In this document: one piece after another, positions 1 to 5,923 of the stretch
Layout of the letters: the number at the start of each line of letters is the position of its first letter
How positions within the stretch are numbered: the stretch's first letter is position 1
NCBI GenBank assembly: GCA_900757905.1
Contig: CAAEPN010000096.1
Location: 1 to 7,216 of the forward strand
Origin: Clostridia bacterium
Lineage (GTDB): Bacteria; Bacillota; Clostridia; Oscillospirales; CAG-382
Length of the DNA: 7,216 nt
Reading direction: 5' to 3'
The notes under the pieces: model-generated
Told to the model about the DNA's origin: nothing
The model's input: the letters and a program-made list of their open reading frames with translations, nothing else
Database searches by the model: none
Translations under genes and position numbers: made by a program

Positions 1-21
1 CTATAGTCATATATATTATAA

Positions 22-97
22 TTACTTTTTCGGTAAATGTCAATAATATAATTACGTTTTGAGTAAAAATATTAAAAACATTTACATTTTAGGTAAA
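22..97 (+). repeat. Three phased operator-like repeats, TTAC-N7-GTAA, 30 bp period
   Basis: Three copies of an interrupted palindrome, TTAC-N7-GTAA(A), begin at 22, 52 and 82, so they repeat at exactly 30 bp. The spacers are TTTTTCG, GTTTTGA and ATTTTAG; the shared TTTT makes the copies direct repeats as well as dyads. The TATAAT before the first copy (17-22) recurs before the second (47-52) but not before the third. The array ends 25 bp before the start codon of the XRE-family gene. Iterated dyads of this type upstream of a small helix-turn-helix gene are typical of autorepressor operators; binding by this protein is inferred. I noticed no further copy elsewhere in the window. Confidence 0.75.
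47..52 (+). promoter_or_regulatory. Candidate -10 box of the XRE gene
   Basis: A perfect TATAAT overlaps the first base of the second operator-like repeat. A promoter here would start transcription near position 59 and leave a leader of roughly 64 nt, with operators two and three in its path. No convincing -35 box is seen 16-18 bp upstream. An identical TATAAT at 17-22 is an equally possible -10 whose -35 would lie outside the window. Which one is used is undecided. Confidence 0.35.
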
Positions 98-122
98 ATC
101 ATTATAGAGGAGTTGAGTATTT

Positions 123-437
123 ATGACTTTTGGCGAAAGATTAAGAGAACTGCGCGAAGATAACGATGAAAAACAAAAGGATATCGCCGATTTACTGTTT
201 GTTTCCGGCAAAGTTATCAGCGACTATGAGCGCGGCATTCATTTTCCGCGCGACGAAAAGATCATTACAACGATTGCCGCGCATTTCGGCGTCAGCGTTG
301 ATTACCTTTTCGGTATCACAAATATAAAGAATCAACTCTCCTGCAATGATGTTTTAACGGTGTTTCATTCCTTAACGCCGGCTCAAAAGGATGAAGCCAT
401 GGATTTCATGATATTCTTAGCCGGTAAAAACAAATAA
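123..437 (+). CDS. XRE-family helix-turn-helix transcriptional regulator
   Basis: This 104-residue protein is a compact DNA-binding repressor-like regulator. Residues 4-64 form a Cro/C1-type helix-turn-helix domain: a first helix GERLRELRED, the turn-helix pair KQKDIADLL (18-25) and recognition helix VSGKVISDYERG (27-38), ending with the hallmark SVDYLFG (58-64). Residues 75-104 form a short predicted helical tail (TPAQKDEAMDFMIFL) that may mediate oligomerisation. No peptidase, sensor or ligand domain is present. The start at 123 is supported by AGAGGAG at 106-112, 10 nt upstream. Three phased operator-like repeats precede it, suggesting autoregulation. It is monocistronic and closed by the hairpin at 439-475. 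Its targets outside its own promoter cannot be told from the sequence. Confidence 0.9.
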   Translation: MTFGERLRELREDNDEKQKDIADLLFVSGKVISDYERGIHFPRDEKIITTIAAHFGVSVDYLFGITNIKNQLSCNDVLTVFHSLTPAQKDEAMDFMIFLAGKNK

Positions 438-438
438 G

Positions 439-475
439 AAAAAGGCTGACGCAAATAAAACCGCGTCAGCCTTTT
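439..475. terminator. Bidirectional rho-independent terminator
   Basis: A hairpin with the arms AAAAGGCTGACGC (440-452) and GCGTCAGCCTTTT (463-475) is perfectly complementary over 13 bp around a 10-nt A-rich loop. It starts 1-2 nt after the stop codon of the XRE gene and ends 14 nt from the end of the convergent esterase gene. The A-run on the left arm and T-run on the right let it terminate transcription from either side. Confidence 0.88.
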
Positions 476-489
476 ATGTATCTCATTAA

Positions 490-1539
490 TCAATCGTTCA
501 AATGTGCTTTGAAATATTTCATATATTCATTCCAGTCGCGTCTCGACAGGAAATGGTCGCCGTCCTTGATATGATATCCGATGTATCCCTCATGGAAGCT
601 TTCGGGAAGATTCGGAAAACGGTCGGGATGTACAAAGCCGGTCACACCGCGTCTTTCAAAATAATCGCTTACAGCCGCACAGGTTAAATACTGGGTCTTG
701 GGGTCAGCCCAAGAATCAAGGCTGCTGGACGCAACATACACATGACGCGGTGCAATCGATGCAAGAAGAAAATGCTGGTCAAACGGCATATCCTCATGAT
801 GTCCGGCATATTTTTTTAGGTTTTCGCAGAACCAGAACGGGAAAGCTCTTGTAATATCGGCGATCTGTTCGCCCTTCTTTCCGCGCACAACTGCGTCGCC
901 GCAGCAGCCGGCATTATTGGAAAAAGCGAACTTAAAGCGCGTATCCATCATAGCCGTCACAAGCGCAGTCTTTCCAAGTCGGGAATGACCGATGACGCCG
1001 CCGTTTTCATGGTCGAGGTTCGAACAGGTCATGGCATAGTCCATCACGCGCATAGATGCCCAAACCCACAGCATGATCTTACCGCAGGTATTTGCCTTTC
1101 GCGGCTCGCTGCCGATGAAAATATCGGCAAGTCCGTTCGTAAAGTCGCCGTCGTCGGAAGTGACGTCGGTATAGCAAAGCGACAGCAAGTCGAAATCGTT
1201 ATCGAGTATCTCCTCGACCGGCATATAGATATCCGGTGTATTCGGGCGGAAATTATTGTGGATAAAAAACGGTCTCTTTTTCCCGTCCGTATGGAAAGCC
1301 GTATAGAACGGGATGTTGAAGATTCGTTCACCGATGCGCACATGCGCATACATTTTGCGAAGCACGGCACGTGCCGGAAAACGCGTATCGATGACTTTAT
1401 CCTCGACAAAGGACACCTCATCGGGCGCAGGCGGCAAATAACCGTAAATCTCCTCTTGCAGGATTTGTTTGATCTCTTCGCGATCCATAGGGATTTCGGG
1501 CAGGTTTCGTTCTGCGACAAGTTTCATAATTTCAGTCAT
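490..1539 (-). CDS. CE15-like alpha/beta-hydrolase (glucuronoyl esterase family), cytoplasmic
   Basis: The 349-residue protein resembles bacterial carbohydrate esterase family 15, whose characterised members cleave esters between 4-O-methyl-glucuronic acid of xylan and lignin alcohols. The nucleophile elbow is GHSRLGK (184-190) with Ser186 as the probable nucleophile; Arg187 and Lys190 are the family's conserved pair. Other CE15 landmarks are the following SNNAGCCGDA (207-216), FDQHFLLASIAPRHVYVAS (253-271), DSWADP (275-280) and a C-terminal GDHFLSRRDW (327-336) with His329 as the probable catalytic base. The acid residue is not certain. There is no signal peptide or membrane segment, unusual for an enzyme acting on polymeric cell walls, so an imported oligosaccharide is the likelier substrate. 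The start is supported by GGAGG at 1548-1552, 8 nt upstream. It lies 32 nt after the YbaK gene, probably in the same transcript. Public annotations may call such proteins acetylxylan esterase or simply alpha/beta hydrolase. Confidence 0.82.
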   Translation of the reverse strand: MTEIMKLVAERNLPEIPMDREEIKQILQEEIYGYLPPAPDEVSFVEDKVIDTRFPARAVLRKMYAHVRIGERIFNIPFYTAFHTDGKKRPFFIHNNFRPNTPDIYMPVEEILDNDFDLLSLCYTDVTSDDGDFTNGLADIFIGSEPRKANTCGKIMLWVWASMRVMDYAMTCSNLDHENGGVIGHSRLGKTALVTAMMDTRFKFAFSNNAGCCGDAVVRGKKGEQIADITRAFPFWFCENLKKYAGHHEDMPFDQHFLLASIAPRHVYVASSSLDSWADPKTQYLTCAAVSDYFERRGVTGFVHPDRFPNLPESFHEGYIGYHIKDGDHFLSRRDWNEYMKYFKAHLND

Positions 1540-1547
1540 TGTCGTTT

Positions 1548-1552
1548 CCTCC
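1548..1552 (-). promoter_or_regulatory. Ribosome binding site of the CE15-like gene
   Basis: GGAGG on the minus strand lies 8 nt before the ATG at 1539 and just after the YbaK stop codon. It fixes the esterase start and shows that the gene can be translated independently within the shared transcript. Confidence 0.8.
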
Positions 1553-1571
1553 GTATATTTTATCGGGTAGT

Positions 1572-2069
1572 TTAATCGGGAATTTCCGTAAATTCGGTAA
1601 GATCGCCGGTTTCGGCATGAAGAAAATCGATAAGAGTCTTCGGGTCGAGATAGAGCTGAATCCCACGCACGCCGGCGCTGACAGTAATTTTATCAAATAA
1701 TAATGCGGTTTCGTCAATATAGGTCGGAAAGCTCTTTTTCATGCCGATTGGCGAACAGCCGCCGCGGATATAGCCGGTAAGGGTTAACAGCTCCTTGACA
1801 GCGACAAGCTCAATACGCTTATTACCGGTAACTCTTGCGCACTTTTTCAGATCAAGCTCGTATGCGCACGGAATGCAGAACACGACATACGGCGTTTTAT
1901 CGCCGCGTGCGACAAGCGTTTTGAATACGATATCCGGGTCAAGGCCGATACTCTTTGCAATATGCAATCCCGAAAGGTCGCTTTCATCGTATTCATATTC
2001 CTTGGCTTCATAAGGGATGCCGGCAGCGTCTAACTGCCGCATGGCGTTGGTTTTCTGGATCTTGTGCAT
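1572..2069 (-). CDS. ybaK: Cys-tRNA(Pro) deacylase, YbaK/EbsC family
   Basis: This 165-residue protein matches the YbaK family, which hydrolyses cysteine mischarged onto tRNA(Pro) by prolyl-tRNA synthetase and so guards translation accuracy in the cytosol. E. coli YbaK is about 159 residues. Visible family features are the N-terminal KTNAMRQLDAAGIPY, the VFKTLVARGD strand with the conserved active-site lysine (Lys50, comparable to E. coli Lys46), YVVFCIPCAYELDLKK, and the GYIRGGCSPIGMKK loop (99-112). I chose the ATG at 2069: the frame stays open upstream to 2198, but that extension would run through the promoter at 2105-2133 and has no family similarity. A weak AGAAAGG lies about 12 nt upstream. 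It is the first gene of a probable two-gene unit with the CE15-like esterase; the pairing has no obvious metabolic reason. Confidence 0.9.
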   Translation of the reverse strand: MHKIQKTNAMRQLDAAGIPYEAKEYEYDESDLSGLHIAKSIGLDPDIVFKTLVARGDKTPYVVFCIPCAYELDLKKCARVTGNKRIELVAVKELLTLTGYIRGGCSPIGMKKSFPTYIDETALLFDKITVSAGVRGIQLYLDPKTLIDFLHAETGDLTEFTEIPD

Positions 2070-2104
2070 TTCTTTCGGTTGCCTTTCTTCCAAAATACGT
2101 CTTG

Positions 2105-2133
2105 ATTGTATCATACATTTTCGAAAATTGCAA
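2105..2133 (-). promoter_or_regulatory. Sigma-A-type promoter for ybaK and the CE15-like gene
   Basis: Read on the minus strand, TTGCAA (2133-2128) is followed after 17 bp by TACAAT (2110-2105), with an extended -10 TG at the usual position. Transcription would start near 2098 and give a leader of about 30 nt before the ybaK ATG. A perfect 12-bp palindrome, ATTTTCGAAAAT (2117-2128), fills most of the spacer and is a candidate operator. Confidence 0.75.
2117..2128. promoter_or_regulatory. Perfect palindrome ATTTTCGAAAAT in the ybaK promoter spacer
   Basis: Twelve bases are exactly self-complementary and sit between the -35 and -10 boxes of the minus-strand promoter, a position where a bound dimer would block RNA polymerase. 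AT-rich palindromes also arise by chance, so regulator binding is only inferred. Confidence 0.4.
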
Positions 2134-2144
2134 GCCGTTTTTTC

Positions 2145-2159
2145 AAAACATCCTGTTTT
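2145..2159. promoter_or_regulatory. Inverted repeat AAAACA-TCC-TGTTTT midway between divergent promoters
   Basis: Two perfect 6-bp half sites are separated by 3 bp. The site lies between the two -35 boxes (2128-2133 and 2185-2190), and is further flanked by T6 (2138-2143) and A6 (2165-2170). It could be an activator or repressor site serving both directions. It has no T-run placed to act as a terminator. Confidence 0.4.
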
Positions 2160-2184
2160 ACTGCAAAAAAGCACGCCGTAAGCC

Positions 2185-2213
2185 TTGACATTACACAAAA
2201 ATTTGTTTATAAT
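2185..2213 (+). promoter_or_regulatory. Full-consensus sigma-A promoter for the GH78 gene
   Basis: TTGACA (2185-2190) and TATAAT (2208-2213) are both perfect matches to consensus and are separated by the optimal 17 bp. Transcription would begin near 2220, about 30 nt before the GTG start. The spacer holds ACAAA-AA-TTTGT (2195-2206), an inverted repeat placed where a repressor would occlude polymerase. So strong a core promoter on a catabolic gene suggests control by repression. Confidence 0.88.
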
Positions 2214-2235
2214 GTGGAAGTAAATGTCAACAACA

Positions 2236-2242
2236 AAAGGAG
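2236..2242 (+). promoter_or_regulatory. Ribosome binding site fixing the GH78 start
   Basis: AAAGGAG lies 7 nt before a GTG codon at 2250 and 10 nt before an in-frame TTG at 2253. It sits downstream of the promoter, so both candidate starts are non-ATG, and upstream in-frame ATG codons are ruled out. Confidence 0.8.
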
Positions 2243-2249
2243 AATTACC

Positions 2250-4394
2250 GTGTTGAAGAATAAGAACTGGATTAAAGCGGAATTTGCATCTTGCGGAGGC
2301 GTATGCCCCCTGTTTCGAAAAGAATTTGAATTACATGAAAAGCCGACCGGCGCTTTACTTGAAATTACCGCAAAGGGCGTATATTATGCCGAAATTGACG
2401 GAAAACGTATCGGCGATTATATCTTAGCGCCGGGCTGGACGACCTACAAAAAGCGCTTACAGGTGCAATCCTATGATGTAACGGAATTGATACATACCGG
2501 CAGCAACACGCTTGATATCACAATTTCCGAAGGCTGGTATCACGGCCGTATCGTCCGGCAGCATGACGCATCGGTCCGCGACACGGCATGGGACGCGGAG
2601 ATCATCGCCTGCCTTACGCTTACCTATGCAGACGGCAGAACCCAAGAGATAGCAACCGACGGAAGCTGGCTCTGCGGCAAAGGCGCGGTGGAATTTTCCG
2701 ACATCTACGATGGCGAGATTTATGACGCACGTATCAATCCGAACGGTTTTGTTCCGGTAACGGTTGATTCGGAAGCCGGAACCGAAACGCTGATTCTGCA
2801 AGAGGGCGAAAAAATCGTGGAGCACGAGCATTTTGCGCCGATTGCGGTCATCACCACACCGAAAGGCGAAAAGGTACTTGATTTCGGTCAGAATCTGACC
2901 GGCTATCCGGCCATTTCTCTGCCGGACGCCAAAGCCGGCGAGAAAATATCGTTGTCATTCGCCGAAATTCTCGACAAGGATGGGAACTTTTACAACGAGA
3001 ATTACCGCAGTGCCAAGTGTCAGTATGTCTATACCTGCCGCGACGGCGCGCAGTCTTATAAGCCGCATTTGACTTTCTATGGCTTCCGTTATCTCCGTGT
3101 TGACGAATTTCCGGCGTCTGTTCCCTTTTCTCCGGACTATTTCACTGCCATTGCCGTGTATTCGGACATCAAAAAAACAGGCGAACTTATCAGCTCGGAC
3201 AAAGACTTAAATCAGCTCTTTTCCAATATTTTCTGGGGTCAGAGATGTAATTTTCTTGATGTGCCGACCGATTGTCCGCAAAGAGACGAACGCCTCGGCT
3301 GGTCGGGCGACGCGCAGGTTTTTGTCAAGACTGCAACCTACAACTTCGATACCGAACGCTTCTATAAAAAGTGGATGAGCGATATTGCTGCCGAAATCGA
3401 CATGAACGAAAAGATCGGCATGATCGTGCCCAATGTATTCGGTGTGTCGGTGAGTGCCGAGGCGTGGTCGGATGCTGCTGTCATCGTCCCATGGCAGGTC
3501 TATCTCACCTATGGCGATAAGGCGTTATTGGAACGTCAGCTTGCGTCCATGACAACCCTTGTCGAAACCATTATCCGCGAGGGGTATAATCATCATTTCG
3601 GCGATTGGTTAGGCCTTGACGCTCCGGCCGGAAGCTATACCGGTTCTACGCGTCCGGAACTGATTGCCGAAGCCTTTCTTGCCTACGATTTTGAGATTCT
3701 CGCCAAAGCCTATGAAGCGCTCGGACGCGACGGCAGCCGTTATCGTGTGCTTCATGAAGAAACGAAAAACAAATTCCGTACCGACTTTTCCGATGAATAC
3801 CGTACGCAGACCGAGCATGTTTTAGCACTTCATTTCGGTCTTGCCGAAGATTCCGTCAAAACTGCAAAGAGCCTTGCCGACTTAGTTTGCGCAAGCGGCA
3901 ATCATTTAACGACAGGCTTTGTCGGAACGCCGTATCTGCTTCATGCACTCAGTGACAACGGTTATGCTGAACTTGCCTACACGTTGCTTTTACAGAAGAG
4001 CTATCCGTCGTGGCTGTTCTCGGTAAGCCTTGGTGCGACCACCATGTGGGAGCATTGGGACGGTATTAACGATAAGGGTGAAGTCTGGAGCAAGGACATG
4101 AACTCTTTCAATCACTACGCTTACGGCGCAGTCGGCGATTGGGTATACGGTAAGGCGTGCGGCATTCAGATTCCGGAGGACGGAGCCGGTTTTGCAAAGC
4201 TCCGCATTGCTCCGATACCCGACGACAGAATCGACTCGTTAGGCGCTTCCATTGAAACACGCCACGGCATGGTCGCATCGCGTTGGTATCATAAGGACGG
4301 TAAAGTGCGCTATGAGATCACCGTTCCCGTAAAGGCCGAGCTTGTACTTGACGGCAAAGCCCGAATTGTAGAAGCCGGTACATATCTGTTCTGA
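2250..4394 (+). CDS. Alpha-L-rhamnosidase, glycoside hydrolase family 78
   Basis: This enzyme removes terminal alpha-L-rhamnose from oligosaccharides or glycosides such as rhamnogalacturonan fragments and flavonoid rhamnosides. Starting at GTG 2250 the product has 714 residues, typical of a short GH78 enzyme. In order it shows an N-terminal beta domain with YAEIDGKRIGDYILAPGWT (46-64), a second beta domain containing VLDFGQNLTGYP (209-220), the (alpha/alpha)6 catalytic barrel from about residue 315 to 635, and a C-terminal beta domain starting near GFAKLRIAPIPDDR. The catalytic signature DCPQRDERLGWSGD (341-354) contains the probable general acid Glu347, and MWEHWD (599-604) contains the probable general base Glu601. 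No signal peptide or membrane segment is seen, so it should be cytoplasmic and depend on a transporter outside this window. It has its own consensus promoter and probably continues into the next gene 28 nt downstream. The start could be TTG 2253 instead, one codon shorter. Confidence 0.92.
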   Translation: MLKNKNWIKAEFASCGGVCPLFRKEFELHEKPTGALLEITAKGVYYAEIDGKRIGDYILAPGWTTYKKRLQVQSYDVTELIHTGSNTLDITISEGWYHGRIVRQHDASVRDTAWDAEIIACLTLTYADGRTQEIATDGSWLCGKGAVEFSDIYDGEIYDARINPNGFVPVTVDSEAGTETLILQEGEKIVEHEHFAPIAVITTPKGEKVLDFGQNLTGYPAISLPDAKAGEKISLSFAEILDKDGNFYNENYRSAKCQYVYTCRDGAQSYKPHLTFYGFRYLRVDEFPASVPFSPDYFTAIAVYSDIKKTGELISSDKDLNQLFSNIFWGQRCNFLDVPTDCPQRDERLGWSGDAQVFVKTATYNFDTERFYKKWMSDIAAEIDMNEKIGMIVPNVFGVSVSAEAWSDAAVIVPWQVYLTYGDKALLERQLASMTTLVETIIREGYNHHFGDWLGLDAPAGSYTGSTRPELIAEAFLAYDFEILAKAYEALGRDGSRYRVLHEETKNKFRTDFSDEYRTQTEHVLALHFGLAEDSVKTAKSLADLVCASGNHLTTGFVGTPYLLHALSDNGYAELAYTLLLQKSYPSWLFSVSLGATTMWEHWDGINDKGEVWSKDMNSFNHYAYGAVGDWVYGKACGIQIPEDGAGFAKLRIAPIPDDRIDSLGASIETRHGMVASRWYHKDGKVRYEITVPVKAELVLDGKARIVEAGTYLF

Positions 4395-4422
4395 TTTTTG
4401 TCTAAAAGAAGTAACGAAGATT

Positions 4423-5433
4423 ATGAAGAAAAGCAGCAAAAAAGCGGTAAAACAACTGGTCAAGCGCACGCTTGAAAAATATGAGGTCTCTTCCCTGTCA
4501 ACGGAAGCGCTGAAGAATATACTCGCCGCCGAGGGTTATACGGTCATCCGCTACAGCGCCGTCAACATGTCCGAGCAAACTCGTCATTTAATGGAGGTTC
4601 TCGGTGTGGCGGAAATGGCTGCGCATGTCGATTCGTTCACCTATGCCGACAGAGAGCGGCGCGTGGTGTTTATCCGTGCGGACGTTTCCGATGAGGAAAC
4701 CGTAAAGCTGCTCGCCTTGGAGCTGGGCCGTATCTATTGCGTTTCCGACCGGTTCGATACCATTGTGCACGGTACGCCGAACGAAGAATTTGAAGCGGCG
4801 GAATTTGCCTATCATCTGCTCGACGCGGACCGAAGCTCCTTGGCACATAACCTGTTCAAGTTCTATCCTGTCCGCGGCTCGATTTTCATCATTCTCCTTC
4901 TGTCTGCTTTCTACAGTTTGATTACGGTGTTTATCGTGCTTCCGCTGGCAAACGCGCATTTTCGGGAGCTGCATAAGGACTTGTTTGAGCAAGCATCCGC
5001 GGCCTACCGTGAAGAAAACGGTTTAACCGAAATGCCCGGTGCAAACGAGCTGCCTACGGCCATGACACCGGATAATCCAGTCATTACACCGTCTGGCGAA
5101 TCATCTACTTTCGACACGCAAGAACCGCAGAGTACAAACACAGACACGCCTGCACCTGCATCACCGACCACCACGACGCCTACCGACAGCGGCAAAACAA
5201 ATTCTTCTCAACCGCCCGTTTCACCGACACTCAATCCTTCCGTCCCAGATAACTCCGACAGTAATTTTGTTGTTCCGACAGACGACCGCGTGTATTACGC
5301 TACAGCCAACGGCAAGAAATATCACCTTGCCGGATGCAGCTACTTAGCAGACAAAGAAACCGTCGAAGTTCATCAAGCGGATATTGACAGCGGCAAATAT
5401 GAACCGTGTTCGCGGTGCTTCAAGAAAAAATAG
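4423..5433 (+). CDS. Membrane protein: degenerate ImmA/IrrE-like domain, Pro/Thr/Ser linker, Ada-like metal-binding tail
   Basis: I know no named family for the whole 336-residue protein. Residues 1-145 are soluble and resemble ImmA/IrrE (DUF955) peptidases: a helical start, strand VVFIRADVS (81-89), a helix KLLALELGRI (95-104) where AHELGH is expected, and EAAEFAYHLL (124-133) like the family's third motif. The two zinc histidines are replaced by Leu99 and Arg103, although Glu100 remains, so protease activity is unlikely. Residues 152-177 form one hydrophobic membrane helix. Residues 205-285 are a low-complexity Pro/Thr/Ser/Asn/Asp linker, as in surface proteins. Residues 289-336 resemble Ada-type zinc-binding modules: YHLAGC (300-305), then an Ala and YEPCSRC (326-332), giving probable ligands His301, Cys305, Cys329 and Cys332. 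With the N-terminus inside, the tail would be extracellular. The ATG is preceded only by a weak AGAAG at 4407-4411. It lies 28 nt after the rhamnosidase gene with no terminator between, so co-transcription is likely. Its function is unknown. Confidence 0.8.
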   Translation: MKKSSKKAVKQLVKRTLEKYEVSSLSTEALKNILAAEGYTVIRYSAVNMSEQTRHLMEVLGVAEMAAHVDSFTYADRERRVVFIRADVSDEETVKLLALELGRIYCVSDRFDTIVHGTPNEEFEAAEFAYHLLDADRSSLAHNLFKFYPVRGSIFIILLLSAFYSLITVFIVLPLANAHFRELHKDLFEQASAAYREENGLTEMPGANELPTAMTPDNPVITPSGESSTFDTQEPQSTNTDTPAPASPTTTTPTDSGKTNSSQPPVSPTLNPSVPDNSDSNFVVPTDDRVYYATANGKKYHLAGCSYLADKETVEVHQADIDSGKYEPCSRCFKKK

Positions 5434-5442
5434 TGCAAATTT

Positions 5443-5480
5443 AAAAGTCCGGCAGAATTGCATTCTGCCGGACTTTTTTT
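5443..5480. terminator. Strong hairpin terminator between convergent transcripts
   Basis: AAAAGTCCGGCAGAAT (5443-5458) pairs perfectly with ATTCTGCCGGACTTTT (5462-5477) around a 3-nt loop TGC, followed by more T residues up to 5480. It lies 9 nt after the membrane-protein stop and 9 nt from the pyrI stop. The plus-strand T-run is seven bases; in the other direction the run is TTTTAAATTT, so termination of the pyr operon here is likely but perhaps less efficient. Confidence 0.9.
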
Positions 5481-5489
5481 ATATGGTGA

Positions 5490-5915
5490 CTAAAATGTAA
5501 ACTTACCGCGGGAATCACAGTAAATACAGCGATAAACACGATTTTTTCGGTCGATCAGATGAAACACATGCGGTAATTCCTGCTCCGTAGTGGTAATGCA
5601 GCGCGGATTGCAGCACTTGATAACATTTGTGAGTTTTTCCGGGAGCTCCGGCGACTTCTTTTCGGCAAGTACGCCGTCACGTATGATATTGACCGTAACC
5701 TCCGGATCTACATAGCCGAGAACGTTCATATCAATGTCGATCAGCGCGTCAATTTTGATAATGTCTTTTTTGCCCATTTTGCTGCTGGAGGCGTTTTTAA
5801 TAAGGGCAACCGAATAGTCGGTAGCGTCCAGATCCAAAAGGCGGTAGATCTCCATGCCCTTTCCGGCTGTGATATGGTCGATAACGATACCGTTTTTAAT
5901 CGAATCAATCTTCAT
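5490..5915 (-). CDS. pyrI: Aspartate carbamoyltransferase regulatory subunit
   Basis: The 141-residue protein is the regulatory chain of aspartate carbamoyltransferase, which binds nucleotide effectors and tethers catalytic trimers into the allosteric holoenzyme. The N-terminal allosteric domain begins with SIKNGIVIDHITAGKG, where the family binds CTP or ATP, and continues with KKDIIKIDALIDIDMNVLGYVDP. The C-terminal zinc domain has four ligands spaced as in E. coli: Cys101 and Cys106 in CCNPRC, and Cys130 and Cys133 in CIYC. Cys102 is an additional neighbouring cysteine. The length is slightly below the E. coli protein (about 153). It is the last gene of the pyrE-pyrB-pyrI run, 12 nt after pyrB, with a ribosome binding site that overlaps the pyrB stop codon. 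Its presence implies that this organism's carbamoyltransferase is feedback controlled at the enzyme level. Confidence 0.96.
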   Translation of the reverse strand: MKIDSIKNGIVIDHITAGKGMEIYRLLDLDATDYSVALIKNASSSKMGKKDIIKIDALIDIDMNVLGYVDPEVTVNIIRDGVLAEKKSPELPEKLTNVIKCCNPRCITTTEQELPHVFHLIDRKNRVYRCIYCDSRGKFTF

Positions 5916-5923
5916 TTCTGTCC

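Noticed and set aside
81..108. TTTACA (81-86) with TATAGA (103-108) as a promoter for the XRE gene
   Set aside because: Transcription would start near position 115, downstream of the AGAGGAG ribosome binding site, so the message would lack it.
985..1575. Open frame of 196 codons on the plus strand opposite the esterase gene
   Set aside because: It lies entirely antisense to a well-supported gene, has a composition expected from the opposite strand and no recognisable domain.
2070..2198. Longer N-terminus for the YbaK protein starting at 2198
   Set aside because: The extension covers the minus-strand promoter at 2105-2133 and the product from 2069 already has normal family length.
2106..2249. 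Longer N-terminus for the rhamnosidase starting at an ATG at 2106
   Set aside because: It would span the consensus promoter and the ribosome binding site at 2236-2242, and the added residues show no similarity to the family's start.
2224..2256. Ten-codon leader reading frame ATG...TGA overlapping the rhamnosidase start
   Set aside because: It would begin only a few bases after the predicted transcript start, has no ribosome binding site of its own and shows no regulatory codon bias or hairpin.
4588..4992. Open frame of 134 codons antisense to the membrane protein gene
   Set aside because: No ribosome binding site or recognisable domain; explained by the codon pattern of the gene on the other strand.
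123..5433. XRE regulator and ImmA-like protein as an ImmR/ImmA pair of a mobile element
   Set aside because: They are separated by 4 kb of unrelated genes and two transcription units, the ImmA-like domain lacks its zinc histidines, and no integrase, attachment site or phage gene is present.
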